64,000 nucleotides of DNA from Gentiana macrophylla (GCA_026214975.1 CM047808.1:52802321-52866320); one strand, 5' to 3'. Shown: positions 42,237 through 55,644, counted from the first letter of the stretch. The notes: a model not told the origin generated them from the letters alone. Numbers and translations: made by a program.

Positions 42237-45200
42237 TTCCTGAGATGAATAGCATTCCAGCTTCTAGGAATGGTTTTTCCGGAGGCATTAGCCAGTTGAT
42301 AAGATCCTTTTCCATGTACTTTAATAATTTTATAAGGACCTTCCCAATTTGGGTCTAGCTTTCTAGTGGGACCTTGCTTGCTAGCATCATTTCGCCTCAT
42401 AACTAAATCGCCTTCTTTAAAATACGTACCTCTAACCCTGGAGTTGTAGTACTGAGCAATCCTCTACTTGTATTTGGCCATCTGTATCAATGCTATGTCC
42501 CTTTTGTGTTCCAACTCATCTTTGATGTGCAGCATATCTACTACCTCTTGTGTCTCTGGACAGTATAATTCCGTCCTGGTAGATTTGTGTCCTATCTCCG
42601 CTGGTATCACTGCTTCTCATCCGTATGCCAAGAATATGGAGTTTCCTGTGTAGAAGCATTCGGGGTAGTCCTGTACGCCCATCAGATTTTTGGAAGATGA
42701 TCCACCCAGTGAGATCCTTCCTGCTCTAAACGTTTCTTCAAGCCATGCTTTATTTGCCTGTTAGTTTGCTCAACATGTCCATTGGTTTGGGGATGTACTC
42801 TTTGAAGTGAAATGTTGAGAGATTCTAGGTTTGTGCACCAGGCTGCACTCATTGATCTTCAAATTGCGTGTCATTATCCCGAGATGAGGATCTTAGGAAT
42901 GCCATATCTACCTGAGAATGTTTCTCCACAAGAATTTCTATATATGGTTGGTTGTGATGGTTGTCAGCGGTTCTGCTTCCACCCATTTGGTGAAATAATC
43001 TCTGACCACTACATGAAATTTGAAATTTCTGGTGCTCTGGGTAATGGACCTACTAGATCTACTCCCCATTGGTCAAAAGGCCATGGCGATACAATTGGTA
43101 TCATCTCTTTATACAGTCTATGTGACAAATTGCCATGCACTGGCATGTCTTGCAAGTTCTGACTAGTTTCTCTGCATCTTCTTGCATTTCTGGCCAGTAA
43201 TATCCAAATAGCTTACATTTCCTGGCCAGTGCTCTTGCTCCCAAGTGATTTCCACAAATCCCAAGGTGGATTTCTCTCAGCACATAATCACCTTCATCTA
43301 GCATGGCGCATTTCAACCAGGGTCTTTGCGTAGGATTTTCTATCTGAGAACTCCGTTGAGCAGAGCATATATGGTGAGAGCCTTACGGTTTTAAGTGCGT
43401 ACTTTATCTTCAGGAGGCCTTCCATCTCATAGATACATTACAATGGGATCCATCCAAGTTTCTACCTGTGTGATTGGTTGTACTTCAATCTCATCATAGC
43501 TCTTCTGTTTCAACTGCTCAATCAACACCTTTTTGTTGGATAGGAAATTCGACCCCAACATGGACAATGCATACGCTCGGTGTTTTGGGCCACTGGTTAC
43601 TGTTCTACTTCTACCATCAAAAGTTATGTAGTTTTCGCTTGCGACCGCAAGGTATTTCTTCATGGGGCCTTCTTTTGCCTCGTATTCCCCTTGATATGAT
43701 TTGTTACAATTTGTGAGTCGCGTAGACTTTCAGATTTTGCACACCTAGCTAACCATGTGCTAGGTTTAGGCCGATTATCAAAGCTTCAGTATTACGCTTC
43801 ATTGATAGTAGCTTGAAATTCAAAATGAAGAGCATACGAGAATTCTTCACCTTTTAGGCTAATGAGTAGGAGACTGCTCCTGCTCCTCTTTATTTGAAGC
43901 TCCATCTACATCTGATTTGCCCTTTGTTTAGCTTTTCTACTCTACCTTTAGCTCTCTGACCAAAACAATTTCTTACGCTAAGAAATCGGCTAATGCTTGA
44001 GCTTTAATGGTTGTTCTTGGTTTGTATTCAATGTCAAACCACCGCTAATTCGACTACCCACTTTGCCAATCTCCCGGACTTATGCAGTTTATCAAAGTTT
44101 GCTTTAAAGGTTGATTTGTCAACACAATCCTTTGGATGACTTTGGAAGTATGGTCGTAATTTCCTTGTGGCATGTACCAAGGCTAAGACCAATTTTTCCA
44201 CCTCGAGAATATCGATCTCGAGGTCCTTGTAGGGCTTTACTTACAAAATATACATGCCTTTGTATCATGCCATGTTGTTTTACCAACACAACACTTCTTG
44301 CGCCGTTGCAAAAAGACAAGTATAGAAATAGTACTTCACCTTCACGAGGAGGAGTTAAAGTTGGTAGGTGGTGATATGATCCTTTAAATCTGAAAAGCTT
44401 TGTTTACATTCTTGATCCACTCAAATGGGTGGCCTTCACGAGAATTTTGAAAAAATGGCAATGACTTACGTGCAGATTTTGTGGAGGGCTTTGCTAATCT
44501 TCTGTCAATCGTTGGACTTCTTTAATATTCTTGGTTCAGGCATTGTTTTCAAAGCCTCCAATTTATCGAGGGTTGTACGACACCTTCTTTAGATATCATA
44601 TAACCAAGGAATTTGCACGATCTCACCCCAAAAGTGCATTTTTGGGGTTCAACTTCATCTGGTTTGTCTTAATACTTGACAAACTTCTTCTACATCTTTC
44701 AAATATTGGTGAAGAGTCCTGCTCTTGATCAATAGATCATCCACATATACTTCCATGGATTTGCCAATATGTTGTTTGAAAATGGTGTTATTTGTCCTTT
44801 GGTAGGTACCTCCTGCATTCTTTAATCCGAAGGCATAGACACATAGTAGTAGGAACCAAATTCGATAATAAAAGCAGTTTTACGGCATCTATAGGGTCCA
44901 TCATAATCGATGATATCACTTATAAGCATCTAAGAAAGCAAAGATTTCATAACCAACTGTAGAATCTACTAGCCTGTCAATTCTAGGGGAAGTATAACTA
45001 TCTTTAGGATAAGCTTTGTTTAGATCTGTAAAATCCACACATATTCTCCAACTGCCATCTGGTTTCTTGACTAGCACCGGATTTTCTAGCCACTCCGGAT
45101 AGATAACTTCTTTAATCATGTTGCTTTGTAACAACTTTTCCACTTCTTTCTAGACAACTTTGTATCCTTTAAGGTGACGATCTTTTATTTTGCTTCTTTG

Positions 45201-45640
45201 GTTTCTGGTGGGTCGATGTTGAGCTTTTAGACAGCCAACTCTATTGACAGTCCAGGCATGTCACTTGCTTTCCATGCAAACACGTCTTTGTAATATTTCA
45301 AGATTCTGACCAGCATCTGTTTCTATTCAGCAGGTATCCATGATCCTATGCTGACTGTGGATTCAGGGTCCAGTTCATCTAGCATTATTGATTCCACAGG
45401 ATCATTGGATTGCCAACTCTTTTCTTCATCTGGAACAAGATCTTCCATTGTTACTTGCTGCACCTTCATCTTTCCACTAATTGTGGCTGTGTAGCAATTC
45501 TAGGCAGCATCCACATCCCCTTTAATGGTAGCTTCTCCTTCAAATGTTGGGAATTTCATACTGTTATGTGCCGGTGATACCACGGCCCTGAGATCGATCA
45601 ACGTTGGTCTTCCCAGAAACACATTATATGCCGATGACGC
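42237..45640 (-). pseudogene. Tat element 2 pol: protease end, RT, RNase H, integrase
   Basis: From 45640 on the minus strand: YNVFLGRPTLIDLRAVVS (end of the protease), then reverse transcriptase at 45143-44916 (NPVLVKKPDGSWRICVDFTD and LNKAYPKDSY), RNase H in broken frames to about 43700, the integrase zinc finger at 43316-43101 (HLGICGNHLG ... CKTCQ, an H-H-C-C set) and the integrase C-terminus ending near 42240 (GKGSYQLANASGKTIPRSWN). The order is Ty3/gypsy, and the wording fits Tat elements. Frames shift many times, so it is inactive. Confidence 0.82.
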
Positions 45641-47469
45641 TTTTACTACCACATAATTTACCATCGAGTCTGCTCTGTGGTCCTTTGCCGAAAGTCGTCA
45701 ATAGCTTTTTCATACCCACAGGATGGATGGGTGGCCGGTAAATCAAAAGAGAGTTGACACAGGAGTCAACTCGAGTCATTAGCTTCATTTCTTGGAGCGC
45801 ACTTTGTAATACATCACGTTCTTCTACTATTTGCCGGTGTCTACATAGATTCTTCGACCAGGTTTTACGAATAACCACATCTATTACAGTCCTTCATTAC
45901 TCACGATGGTGGTAGTGCATCTCTTAAATCACATCTTGAGCAGTTTCCATTACCTTCTATTTCTTTCCACCTCCGTCTTTTTGTGTTGCCGCTTTTTCTT
46001 CTTGGGCAGCCTTATTAACTTCTCTGGCCCCCAACGATCGTGTTCCTTTGTGATGATCGGGGCATTTTCTCTATGCCCATCGGCATCGGGAGCGGATCTC
46101 TGTGTTTCCTTTGATTGTACATGTCACGATTGTTGTCTTTGTTTTTAAATTCTCTCATTCCTGCAGGGTTATCTCCCTGTGCTTGATCGATGCACTCATC
46201 GATCTTTCCTTCCATTGCCGCTGCATCAATATCTCTGATCAGGTCCCTGCACTGCTCAGAGTCATGTCCAATGTCTTTGTGATACTTGCACCATCTGGTA
46301 TGGTCTCTCTTCTCTCTTGGACCCCTCAATGGAGGGGGGGTCTTGGCAATGCCTTTATTTTCCATAATCGCGGAACTTGGTCACGAGATCATTCGGAGGA
46401 ATAAGGTCTTTGTCCTGCAAAGAACCTTTTTTCCCTAATCTCTCAGAAATGGGAGCGGTGACCCTATCCCAAACAGATTTTCTCTTCTTGTCAGACCTAT
46501 CATCAGCCTTTCCCTTTTTAGAATCCCTGTGGGATTCCTCTCACTTGGCTCTGTTAGCCTCTTTCACCTTGACAATAATACATTGCAACTTCGGACATTC
46601 TTCCATCATACTTGGATTCTTCTTTGTTCGACTTGGCATGTAATCGCCCTTCTCTAAGACTGCTCACGAAGGATGCCACTAAGAATTTATCATCCGGATC
46701 TCTATCTGGGATGATTCTCCGTTGAACCTTTTGATAAACTACAATCTTGTTTTCGTCACTTTTTGCCTAATGGTCGACCAAATATGTCGGTTTCTCTGGA
46801 AGGGTCTTTGCTGCGATGAATGCATGCATGAATTTTAAGTCGAGTAAGGAAAATCGGTATGGATCACGGGGTTCAACTTGTTGAACCAATCTCTTGTCTT
46901 TCTGTGACAAGAGTTGCAAATGCCCCTGCATTTCATCTCTTACAGTGCGTTGTATAGATTCATATCTTTGAATATCTTGATGCATATGATCATATGGATC
47001 TTTTGTGCCATCATCTGCGAGGATCTTGGGGATCTTAAAACACGGAGGACAAGGAAATGCATCAATGTCCTCGGTAAAAGGGATACCAGCCTAAATTCAT
47101 CTGTTTGGGCTTTAGAATAGCATCCAGTCTGCCTTGGCGTTATCACCTCTGGGTGAGTAACAACCACCTTTACTTTGGATTCTACTTCATGCTTTTCTTT
47201 TTAGCTACATGATGAAAAGAAGGTGTTTACGACACATCACCTTCCTAACCGGCCTTTAAGACCTCCTCAAAAATTGCCTTTATATCTTCACCTCCGAGAT
47301 TTGCAAGTTTTTCCACCAACATTTGTCTAACCGCATATGGAGGGTGGTTTGTCCTTCCTCCAAAATTTTCTTTCCGTTTCTAGATTGTCCCTCCCAGGCT
47401 CTTTTCCCGATTTGGTTTTCCTTTTACGGTTGATTTTGTTGCTTCTTCAAATTTCCTTGATTTCTTGCC
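45641..47469 (-). pseudogene. Tat element 2 gag and protease start
   Basis: Begins MARNQGNLKKQQNQP near 47469, 40 bases inside the primer-binding site, with a stop soon after. Recognisable later: EKPTYLVDH near 46770, and at 46015-46365 a basic stretch with RWCKYHKDIGHDSEQCRDL, the CX2H-type zinc motif usual in Tat gag. The protease begins after it. All in several frames. Confidence 0.65.
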
Positions 47470-47508
47470 ATTTTTCTTTGCAATAATCACTCACTTAACA
47501 AGAATCAA

Positions 47509-47525
47509 CCCTCCTTCTAGCGCCA
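47509..47525 (-). other. Primer-binding site of Tat element 2
   Basis: On the minus strand TGGCGCTAGAAGGAGGG lies five bases inside the 5' LTR. The same motif is usual after 5' LTRs of plant Tat-group elements. Confidence 0.75.
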
Positions 47526-47530
47526 AATGA

Positions 47531-48038
47531 TGTTGTTTAAGATTGCAATCAGGTAGCTGGGACGATTCGAGTTAGGAAAATAATTCAAGAGCAATGAGAT
47601 TTGTGTATAAGTTTGGACTTAACTCTTTGAGGGAGCTGCCTACGTATCAATTCAAGTATCGAATTGGAATCAAGTCCCCCTCGTAGTTCAGAGTGTTCCT
47701 TTTATAGCTGTAGATCGTGATCCTCCTCCATTATGTCATGGGAGGTTATCTCCAGTTATATTTAGACATTACCAGACGTGGGGCGTACCCACGTCTGTAA
47801 GCAATTGAGCCGTTACTGACTTGGTCTTCGTCATACACAGCCGATTATTCTGTCCAGATAGTCTTCTGTCCAGAACGTGGTGGAGTCCTGCTCCTCTGAC
47901 TATTCTGTCTAGAAGCATGATCAGTCGGCGCGCAGTCTTTATCTGCTTTCTTTGGCTCGTTTATCTTGCTTGTCGACTTTTGTCTTTGGGCGCGCACCAA
48001 TTATAAATAATCCAACCCAGTGGGCCTATATATCGTTA
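47531..48038 (-). repeat. 5' LTR of Tat element 2
   Basis: Matches 38386-38885 over its whole length. The outer end reads TAACGATA where the other LTR has TGACGATA, a one-base change of the TG terminus. Confidence 0.88.
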
Positions 48039-49122
48039 GCCGGTATATCTGAGTACTGATCAAATGACCTAATACTTCCCTTTTCATATATTCCTGCAAC
48101 GCGCTTGAATCACATCTTGAAAAGAGTCCATTTTAGTGCTTTAGGCGTAAATCTTTTGAATGAAGACATGAATGTCTTCTCCCAGCTTTCATTTTATGCT
48201 CTGAAGCCCGATTCTGAAGTCGATTGACGCTTCCTAATGGGTTTATTGAAAATAGAAAGCTGGATTTATTTTAATTTTGGTAGCATTTTTAATTTACAAG
48301 ATCTTTTGTTGCGCTATAAAAACCAAAAGAGAGACATTTGCGTTAAAATGTTTTTTATAAAATTTAGGGGGAGTGGTTTAAAATGACAAAAAACAAAAGA
48401 GGAGAAAATGAGAATCAGGACAGTGAAAATATAAATTGGATTATAAAGACAAATCTGCTGTACATATCCTCAAATCCACTTTGTTTACCGGGTGGAGCAG
48501 GACCTCGAATATAATGTTCACAATCATCGCGTGGAATAAGGGACATATCATTTTACTTAAAAAAAATTTCACTTTGTCCTCGTTCCGTATTTTTAGGTTC
48601 AAATTGTTTATGTTAACAATACACCTAAAATTTATTACAAGAAAATTATACGAAAAATGAAAACTTGGTGTATTATGCCACATTTGCTGTTTATATGACA
48701 CTACATTTGAGGAAACAATTTCATCTAAACTTCTGGGCTATCCTATTAAAAAAATGAAAAAAAGAAAAAAAAAAAGGCTTTTGAAGCACACAATATCAAA
48801 GCGCCACAAAAAGTGTATTTATGCCATCACTTTTATATGGCATGGCATAAACTCCGGTACAATAGGCTAATTTTTTTGTAATGCATATTGAGTCGTTCAA
48901 GGCCAGCCCTGGCATTATTTGGGTTTAAGGTCAAGTCCTCGAATTTGACCTTTTAGTTGAAGTTTTTTTTTAAAAAAACATACTTATCGCGTTTTTAACA
49001 TCTGTAAATACAAAATTCAATTTATTGATAGCATCTAAACTTGTCTAGAAAGTAGTATTTTCTAGCATATTTAGAAACGAAACCCAAATTCATACGTATA
49101 CACAAAACATACTTACATATTA
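48039..49122. other. Spacer between Tat element 2 and the hAT pseudogene
   Basis: The first 200 bases may hold the 5' exons of the minus-strand gene broken at 38386, but the reading frame could not be carried across. CAAGGCCAGCCCTGG at 48898 resembles the terminal repeat of plant hAT elements (CAGGGCCGGCCCTG) and could be the left end of the hAT element whose transposase follows; no partner end was found. Confidence 0.35.
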
Positions 49123-51653
49123 CTATTTCAAGATCGCTTTTGCAACACGTTTAGAGGCGAAATCACTAATCAAAGTAGAATTGTCAATTTCATTAACCGT
49201 ATTCTTCTTAATTGATATCATGGCAAACACATTCAAGCGTTCTTGAGTAATCGTTAGCCGAAGATAGTTCTTTATTAACTTCAACCGAAAAACTTCTTTC
49301 TCCAAATGCAATTGTCACGGAATAGTCAACAATATTCGATAAGCGATCTCCGTGTTTGCATAACATGGATTACACTTTTCATATATTCCAAAATATGGAT
49401 AGGTGCATATACTTTTGAAGGCAAAATATGTGAAAGAAGTTGCAACTCCATAAACAACTCATCCGCATCAACATACTCGTCTCCATCATGTGTCAAAATT
49501 CTTGAAAGATTGTCACAAGAAATCTTCAAACTTTCATCATCTTGTAAGCTTTTTCAAATCAAAAGAAGCAATTTTTTTTCATACACACGAAAATGTTCAA
49601 ATCAAAATTCAAGTGAGGCAAGAGCTTTGTCAACTATAAACATGAAGTACTCTACTCTAAAACTCTCTTCAGGAGAAAACATGGCTTCTTCACTTGAAAC
49701 CTTATCAAAATGTCTTTTCTACTAACGGTTCTTCTTTCACGGAAAAGCGGCTCAATACCCATTTCTTGAGCAAGTTCTTTTGCTTTTTATAGCATTATCG
49801 AACCCCTTCTCTTTATACTTATGAAATTGATCAATAAGCCCTTTCAATTGTTCTATTGTGACATCAATATGCATGTCCTCACTTTGTAAAATCTTGCTTA
49901 CACAATTGATAGCATCGAGAACATCATACCAAATCATCGTGCAAACCAAGAACTCAAAACTCAAATTCATTTATAGCTAGAGTATCCACTCCATGAGTTG
50001 CATCGAATTATCATTTGAATTTTCCAAATCAATCAAAGCATCTCTAATTTGCAAACATTGTTGTTTGAGTCGTTTAACACTTTCAATGTGACTCTCCCAA
50101 CGAGTGTGACTCAAAGATTTAAGTGTAAGATCAGTCACATATTTTTGAATATGTCCCACCGCTTTGTTGACAATGAAAAAAAAAGGTTATAAAGCGTTGA
50201 ATCGTGCCAAAATAATTATCGGCCTTAATTAGGAGATGACCTTACCATATCACACAATGTAAGATCAAACTATGACAAGCACAATGCTTGTAAAATGCTC
50301 TAGAATTCAAGTAAAGCAATCTACTTTGAACAACTTTGTAATGATCTTTCATGTTAGAACCATTATCATAACCTTGGCCAGTATATCATCAATGTTCAAT
50401 CCTAACTTAGATATAACATTTTCAAGCTCCGTGAAAAGGCCCAATCCCGTTGTATCATCAACCTTTAAAAATCCAAGAAAATATTCTTCAACTTTAACGG
50501 GTGATCAACATTCACACAACGAATGAGTAAAGTCATTTGCTCTTCATGACTTACATTAGGAGTACAATCAAGTATAACAGAAAAATACTTTGCCTTCTTC
50601 ATCTTTTTAATAATAGCAACTTTCACCTCATTGGCAACCATCTCAATAAATTCATTCTAAATTTTGTGGCTAAGGTAGTGATATCGAATTTCCTTTCTCT
50701 TAAACCGCCGTATATGATCTTCCATAACATAATCAAACGTTGAAACATATTCAATTAGACTTAAGAAATTTCCATTGCCTTCCGCATAAATCTTCTCATT
50801 GGTCCCCCTAAAGGCCAAATTATTTTTCGCAAGATATTTGATAGCACCAATTATTCAGAACATACTTGCTTTATGCGTTCTTTTTCTTTTATAATTAGTT
50901 CTTGAGCACTTTTGTCAATTGTTTTTCCATGCTCCAATCTTGTTTCCAAATCAAGACATTTTGACATACAAATCATATGCTCCTTGCTTGATTCATAATA
51001 TTTAAGTCTTCTTCCAATATTTGGCCAATCATTCATACCAATACTATCCAAAAGGAATCATCATCTTTACTCTTGAAAAGTTTACAAGCCATTTTCTCTA
51101 CAATTTTGAATACACAAGCCATCCTCTATCGTGTCTCACTACATTTTTCATGTTTGAGTATAATGTAAATTTGCAAAAAGGCACTTCTGTTTTGAATCAT
51201 CCATCGGATATTCTCTATCATTCATCTCAACTCTTAAGAGTCCTTTTTAAACAAGTAAGTCTATGAGATTTTGATTAGGTAACTTCCGATTGTTTGGATC
51301 CGGATCAAAAATTTCAAAAGGTTGTCCTTCTTCTTCATGAATCAAAGGAATTTCATTATTGACCCATTCTTCTTGTTCATCATTGACATTATTGGCCCCT
51401 TCTTCTCGTTCTTGTTCTTGTTCACCACGGTCAACAATATCAACTAGTTCATTAGAATCATCACGATTCATATTTACCTCTTCATCAATTGCCATATTTG
51501 CATCATTAGTAGATTCGCCATCACTTGGCTTAGTTGAGGTGATAGTGATATATTTTTGATTGATCTACTTAAAGACTTCGTTAAAGCTTCTATTCTATTC
51601 TTCTTCTATCTTTCTTTATTCCTAGAAGGATACTTATACTTTGGTGGTGACAT
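49123..51653 (-). pseudogene. hAT-superfamily transposase, ZMYM1-like (TTF zinc finger) pseudogene
   Basis: Starts MSPPKYKYPSRNKER (51653), in the style of plant ZMYM1-like hAT proteins, with a stop soon after. An acidic stretch follows (51495-51247, QEQEREEGANNVND and IFDPDPNNRK). Then come a zinc-finger region near 51130-50860, the catalytic middle (SLSHTRWESHIESVKRLK, 50120-50070) and the hAT C-terminal dimerisation domain at 49311-49123 (LKLIKNYLRLTITQERLNVFAMISI). The family cuts and pastes DNA with 8-bp duplications. Frameshifts and stops divide it into at least six pieces. A copia element sits about 90 bases upstream of its start. Confidence 0.75.
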
Positions 51654-51745
51654 TTTTCCTACCTATAAACAATTCATTCATATATATGAAAACCATAGAC
51701 AGTAAGCCCACCTCGGTACTTCAAATTAAAGATTCCTAAACTTTA

Positions 51746-51872
51746 TATTAGATTATATTATGTATATTATTTAGTATTTTCCTATTATAGCCTTGTTGGC
51801 TCTCTATATAAACCGAATGTACACACATTATTCCTCAATGACAATTAGTTTGTTATTCAATATTATCTATCA
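51746..51872 (+). repeat. 5' LTR of copia element 3
   Basis: Nearly identical to 55647-55773. Contains a TATA box (CTATATAAACC near 51802). Confidence 0.9.
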
Positions 51873-51883
51873 TGGTATCAGAG
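51873..51883 (+). other. Primer-binding site of copia element 3
   Basis: TGGTATCAGAG directly follows the LTR end ATCTATCA: the standard initiator tRNA-Met site of plant copia elements. Confidence 0.9.
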
Positions 51884-51985
51884 ATTTTTTATCCCTAAAA
51901 ATTTTTCCTTTTCTTCTTCTTCTAGCTGCCGCCGCCGCCGGCCTTATTTATTTTTTTTCTTTTCTGCCGCAAGCTTACAGCGGCC

Positions 51986-53067
51986 ATGGCAACCCTCTCC
52001 GCCACCTCTACCCACTCGGCCAGTTCTGCATCTTCCGGCGCTGCTACAGTGCCTGCTGCGGCTGCAGCCCCTGCGGTCCCCACCACCGTTATCTCTCTTA
52101 ATCCTGCTGTCAATGCTCCTACAAAACTCGATGGCAAAAATTTCACGGCTTGGAAGCTTCAATTGACCACTTTACTCACAGGTCATGGTCTCCTCGGTTA
52201 TGTGACCGGTGCTACACCCATGCCGCCACCAACGGTTCCCTCTGCGGCTGGTGAGGTCACGATCAATGCGGCTCACTTGCATTGGATACAACAAGATGCC
52301 TTAATTCACAATTTGCTATTGGGTTCGGTTGATAAGGAATTTATCGCTACGATTCAGCACACGACAAATTCGAAACAAGCTTGGGACACTCTTCTCGACA
52401 CATATGGGAAACAAAGTAAGTGGTCGATTCGACATCTCGCATGCGTTTAAATTCCATTACCAAAGGTACAATGTCCATCTCTCAATACTTCACTGCCATT
52501 AAAACTGTTGCGGATGACCTTGCGTCTCTAGATGCTAAAGTACCTGATGATGACTTAGTTGAAATAATCTTAAAAAATATTGGTAGTGAATATAAGGATC
52601 TTGTGAGTGCTATACAGGCTCGTGATGACACTATCTCTATGCCATTGTTACATGAAAAATTACTAATGCATGAAGCGTCACTTTTACAAAGTCCGTCTGT
52701 CCCACCCCCTGCGTATACTGCTTTCCCTGCCTATCCTTCACCCCGTCCCATGCATGTTCCGCCCAATACAGCCTATAACCCCTATCAGCAGCCACCTCGG
52801 CCCCCTCCCCCTACCCGAGACCCCAACAGTCCGGCCCTTCACCCAATCACTCATCCAAAAATACCTCTGCCCGTCCCTCCAAAGGCTATCAGGGCTTCTG
52901 CCAACTCTGTGGTCTCCAGGGTCATGTTGCCACTCGCTGCACCGCTTATCCTCTCTACAATAATCTTCCCGCCCACCCCGCAAACCAAGGAACCCTCGGC
53001 CCTCACCGCCCCCATGCCTATGTTGCCCAAATCCTGCTCCTTCCAGCTCCACTCTGCAGTACTCTGA
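51986..53067 (+). pseudogene. Copia element 3 gag
   Basis: The first frame, 51986-52450, begins MATLSATSTHSASSASSGAA and holds the copia gag core (LDGKNFTAWKLQLTTLL and AWDTLLDTYGKQS). One frameshift near 52415 moves it to the frame with SRMRLNSITKGTMSISQYF, LHEKLLMHEASLL and a Pro/Tyr-rich linker. A second shift reaches a CQLCGLQGH-type zinc knuckle near 52900. Gag packs the RNA. The start was chosen as the first Met, about 110 bases after the primer-binding site, with an Ala/Ser-rich N-terminus common in this group. Confidence 0.8.
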
Positions 53068-53083
53068 TCCCTCTGCTACTTGG

Positions 53084-53960
53084 ATGCTTGATAGTGGTGC
53101 TTCTCATCATATGACACAGGAACTCAACCTACTTTCTCTTCATTCTCCTTACCAAGGTATGGATCGTATAGTCATTGGTGATGGTAGTTCTTTGGCTATC
53201 ACACACATTGGCTCTACCTCTCTTTCTTCTTTCAAATTAAATCATGTGCTTTGTGTACCTTCTCTTTCTCGTAACTTATTATCTGTCCAGAAATTTTGCC
53301 AAGATAATTATGTGTCTATTGAATTCTTATCTGATTCGTTTTTGGTGAAGGACTTGAAGACTGGCAAATGCCTCCACCAGGACAAGTCAGTGACGGAGCC
53401 TATGTGTGGTCATCCAAAGCTCTCTTTGCCTTCTCTGCTTCCAAAGCTTCTGCTGCCACTTGGCATCTCCGCTGCGGCCATCCTGCTTTTCCCATTCAAA
53501 ATCTTGCAAACAATAATTTTTTAGAATTATCTACAGTTTCTCATTCTTCTTGTGATTCTTGTTTGTGTAATAAGAGCCACAGGCTCCCCTTTTCGGATTC
53601 TACATTGTCTACTTCTCATCCATTGGAAGTTATTTATTCTGACGTTTGGTCGTCTCCTGTTTACTCGATTGATAATTTTAAATATTATGTTCTGTTTGTT
53701 GATCATTTTACTCGATACATGTGGATATACCCGCTTGCATGTAAATCCGACGTATATAATACTTTCATTAAATTCAAGCATTATGTCAAAAACTGTTAGA
53801 TGCGCCTATCAAAACCCTCTATTCTGATAATGGCACTGAGTACATAAAGTTACGTCCTTTTCTCTCTGAGCATGGCATCTCTCATTTCACTTCTCCCACT
53901 TACACCCCGCAACACAATGGCATCTCTGAACGCCGGCACTTGCATATCGCTGAAACCGCC
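53084..53960 (+). pseudogene. Copia element 3 protease and integrase N-terminal half
   Basis: The protease motif MLDSGASHHMT opens the frame, followed by HVLCVPSLSRNLLSVQKF. The next frame gives GAG-pre-integrase (SAATWHLRCGHPAF and CDSCLCNKSHRLPF) and the integrase core (YSDVWSSPVYSIDNFKYYVLFVDHFTRY). A later frame ends YTPQHNGISERRHLHIAE, the last conserved core motif. The catalytic core is thus present but split by three frameshifts, and its C-terminal end is deleted. Confidence 0.8.
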
Positions 53961-55640
53961 CTCGCTCCCCCCCAGCCGCTCCACCCCATGACCACTCGCT
54001 CTAAAAATAAAATCTACAAACCTCGTCAACTCTTTAACCTTCAAGTTCAACTTCACAATCGCTACCTAGACACGGAGCCCTCAACCCTTAAGCAGGCATT
54101 ACAGTGTCCGCAGTGGTGTGTTGCCATGTCGGATGAGTATAGTGCGCTTCTTCGTAATGACACGTGGTCTTTAGTTCCTCCTGCTGATGGTTTAAATATA
54201 GTTGGTTGTAAGTGGGTCTTCCGAATTAAACGGAAACCGGATGGCTCGATTGATAAATACAAGGCTCGGCTGGTTGCCAAAGGGTTTACACAGCGCCCTG
54301 GTTTGGATTACTTCGAAACTTTTAGTCCTGTTGTTAAGCCTGTTACAATCCGCCTTGTTCTTAGTATTGCAGTTTCCTTTGGTTGGTCTCTTCGCCAACT
54401 CGATGTCAATAACGCCTTCCTACAGGGGACACTAGCTGAAGATGTATATATGTCTCAACCACCTGGGTTTGAGGATGCTACGAAACCCACTTTTGTGTGC
54501 AAACTTCGCAAGGCGATCTATGGTCTTAAGCAGGCACCTCGGGCTTGGTACCATGAGCTTAAGTCCTTTGTACTTACCATGGGTTTTGTTAATTCTGCGG
54601 CTGATCCTTCCTTATTTGTTTATCGCACATCTGTCAGCGTTACTTTTATCTTGGTATATGTCGATGACATCATTGTTACAGGTAGCTCCAGTGAGCAGGT
54701 TCAGAGTGTTATTGATCAGTTGGGTTCTCGGATCTCTATTAAGGACCTTGGTCCCCTTTCGTATTTTTTGGGAGTTGAGGTCACTTATTCTGCCCTCGGT
54801 ATGTTACTTACGCAGACCATGTACACACGTGAGCTGCTTTCTCAAGTTCACATGGAGGACTCTAAAGCAGTTTCCACGCCTATGCCAGCTGATGCCTTTT
54901 CCGGTGATCCCATTGTTTCTCCTCCGTATTCCGATCCGACTCAGTATCGTCAGGTTTTGGGTGCCTTGAAGTATTTATGCTTTACGAGAGTTGATATTCA
55001 GTTTGCAGTTAATAAGCTCTCCCAGTTTATGCATGCACCGATAGAGTATCATTGGATGCTTGTCAAACGCTTCTTCGCGGTATTTGTCTCGGCACTCCTA
55101 CTATGGGTTTCTGATTATATCGGGATTCCTTCACGGCCTGCATGCGTTTGGATTCGATTGGGCGAGTAACGGGGACGCCGCTATCGTGACCCGTGTCCTC
55201 TCGAGTATGTGCCGGGTTACACTTCCACTTCCGCTTATATTGTCTTCTTGGGCAAAAATGCCATTTCTTGGAGCAAGAAGCAAGACTCGCTCGTTCTTCC
55301 ACCGGTCGAATATCGGTGTGTTGCCGATACTGCCGCTGAAGTTGCCTGGCTGACTTCTCTGCTTGCTGATCTCGGTTTTACTGTTACTTCCACGCCAGTA
55401 ATTTTTTGTGACAATTTAGGAGCGCTTCGTCTCAGTGCCAACCCGGTTTTTCACTCGCGTATGAAGCACGTGGCCATTGACTATCACTTTATTCGTGAGC
55501 ATGTTGAGCGTGGTCTTGTTCGTGTTGCTCGTGTCGCTATCTGCAGACCAACTGGCCGATGTTCTCACCAAGCCCTTGCCTCGGTTGTCTTTTTCTTCCC
55601 TTGTTTCCAAGCTTGACTTCGCCGACTCCGTCCGCTTGAG
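53940..55640 (+). pseudogene. Copia element 3 reverse transcriptase and RNase H
   Basis: A 409-codon open stretch (53940-55169) contains [84 protein letters not shown], the catalytic VYVDDIIVTG near residue 240, and FTRVDIQFAVNKLSQFMH. This is a complete copia reverse transcriptase core. RNase H follows after a frameshift near 55080 (SARSKKQDSLVLP-like in other frames, VIFCDNLGALRLSANPVFHSRMKHVAIDYHFIREHV) and ends with LADVLTKPLP near 55580 in a third frame. Of all copies here this RT is the best preserved, but the fused integrase remnant upstream means no normal polyprotein. Confidence 0.85.
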
Positions 55641-55644
55641 GGAG

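Larger units (their letters stand above)
38386..48038 (-). mobile_element. Ty3/gypsy Tat-lineage element 2, minus strand, with both LTRs
   Basis: LTRs at 38386-38885 and 47531-48038 read, on the minus strand, from T(G/A)ACGATATATAGGCCC to CTTAAACAACA. The primer-binding site TGGCGCTAGAAGGAGGG (47509-47525) lies just inside the right LTR, so the right LTR is the 5' one. A polypurine tract (CTGGGGGGACTTA) precedes the left LTR. Between them lie gag, protease, RT, RNase H and integrase on the minus strand, then a plus-strand (antisense) ORF. The flanks GGTGG and GCCGG share only three of five bases, so the target duplication is decayed or the boundary has shifted. Confidence 0.88.
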
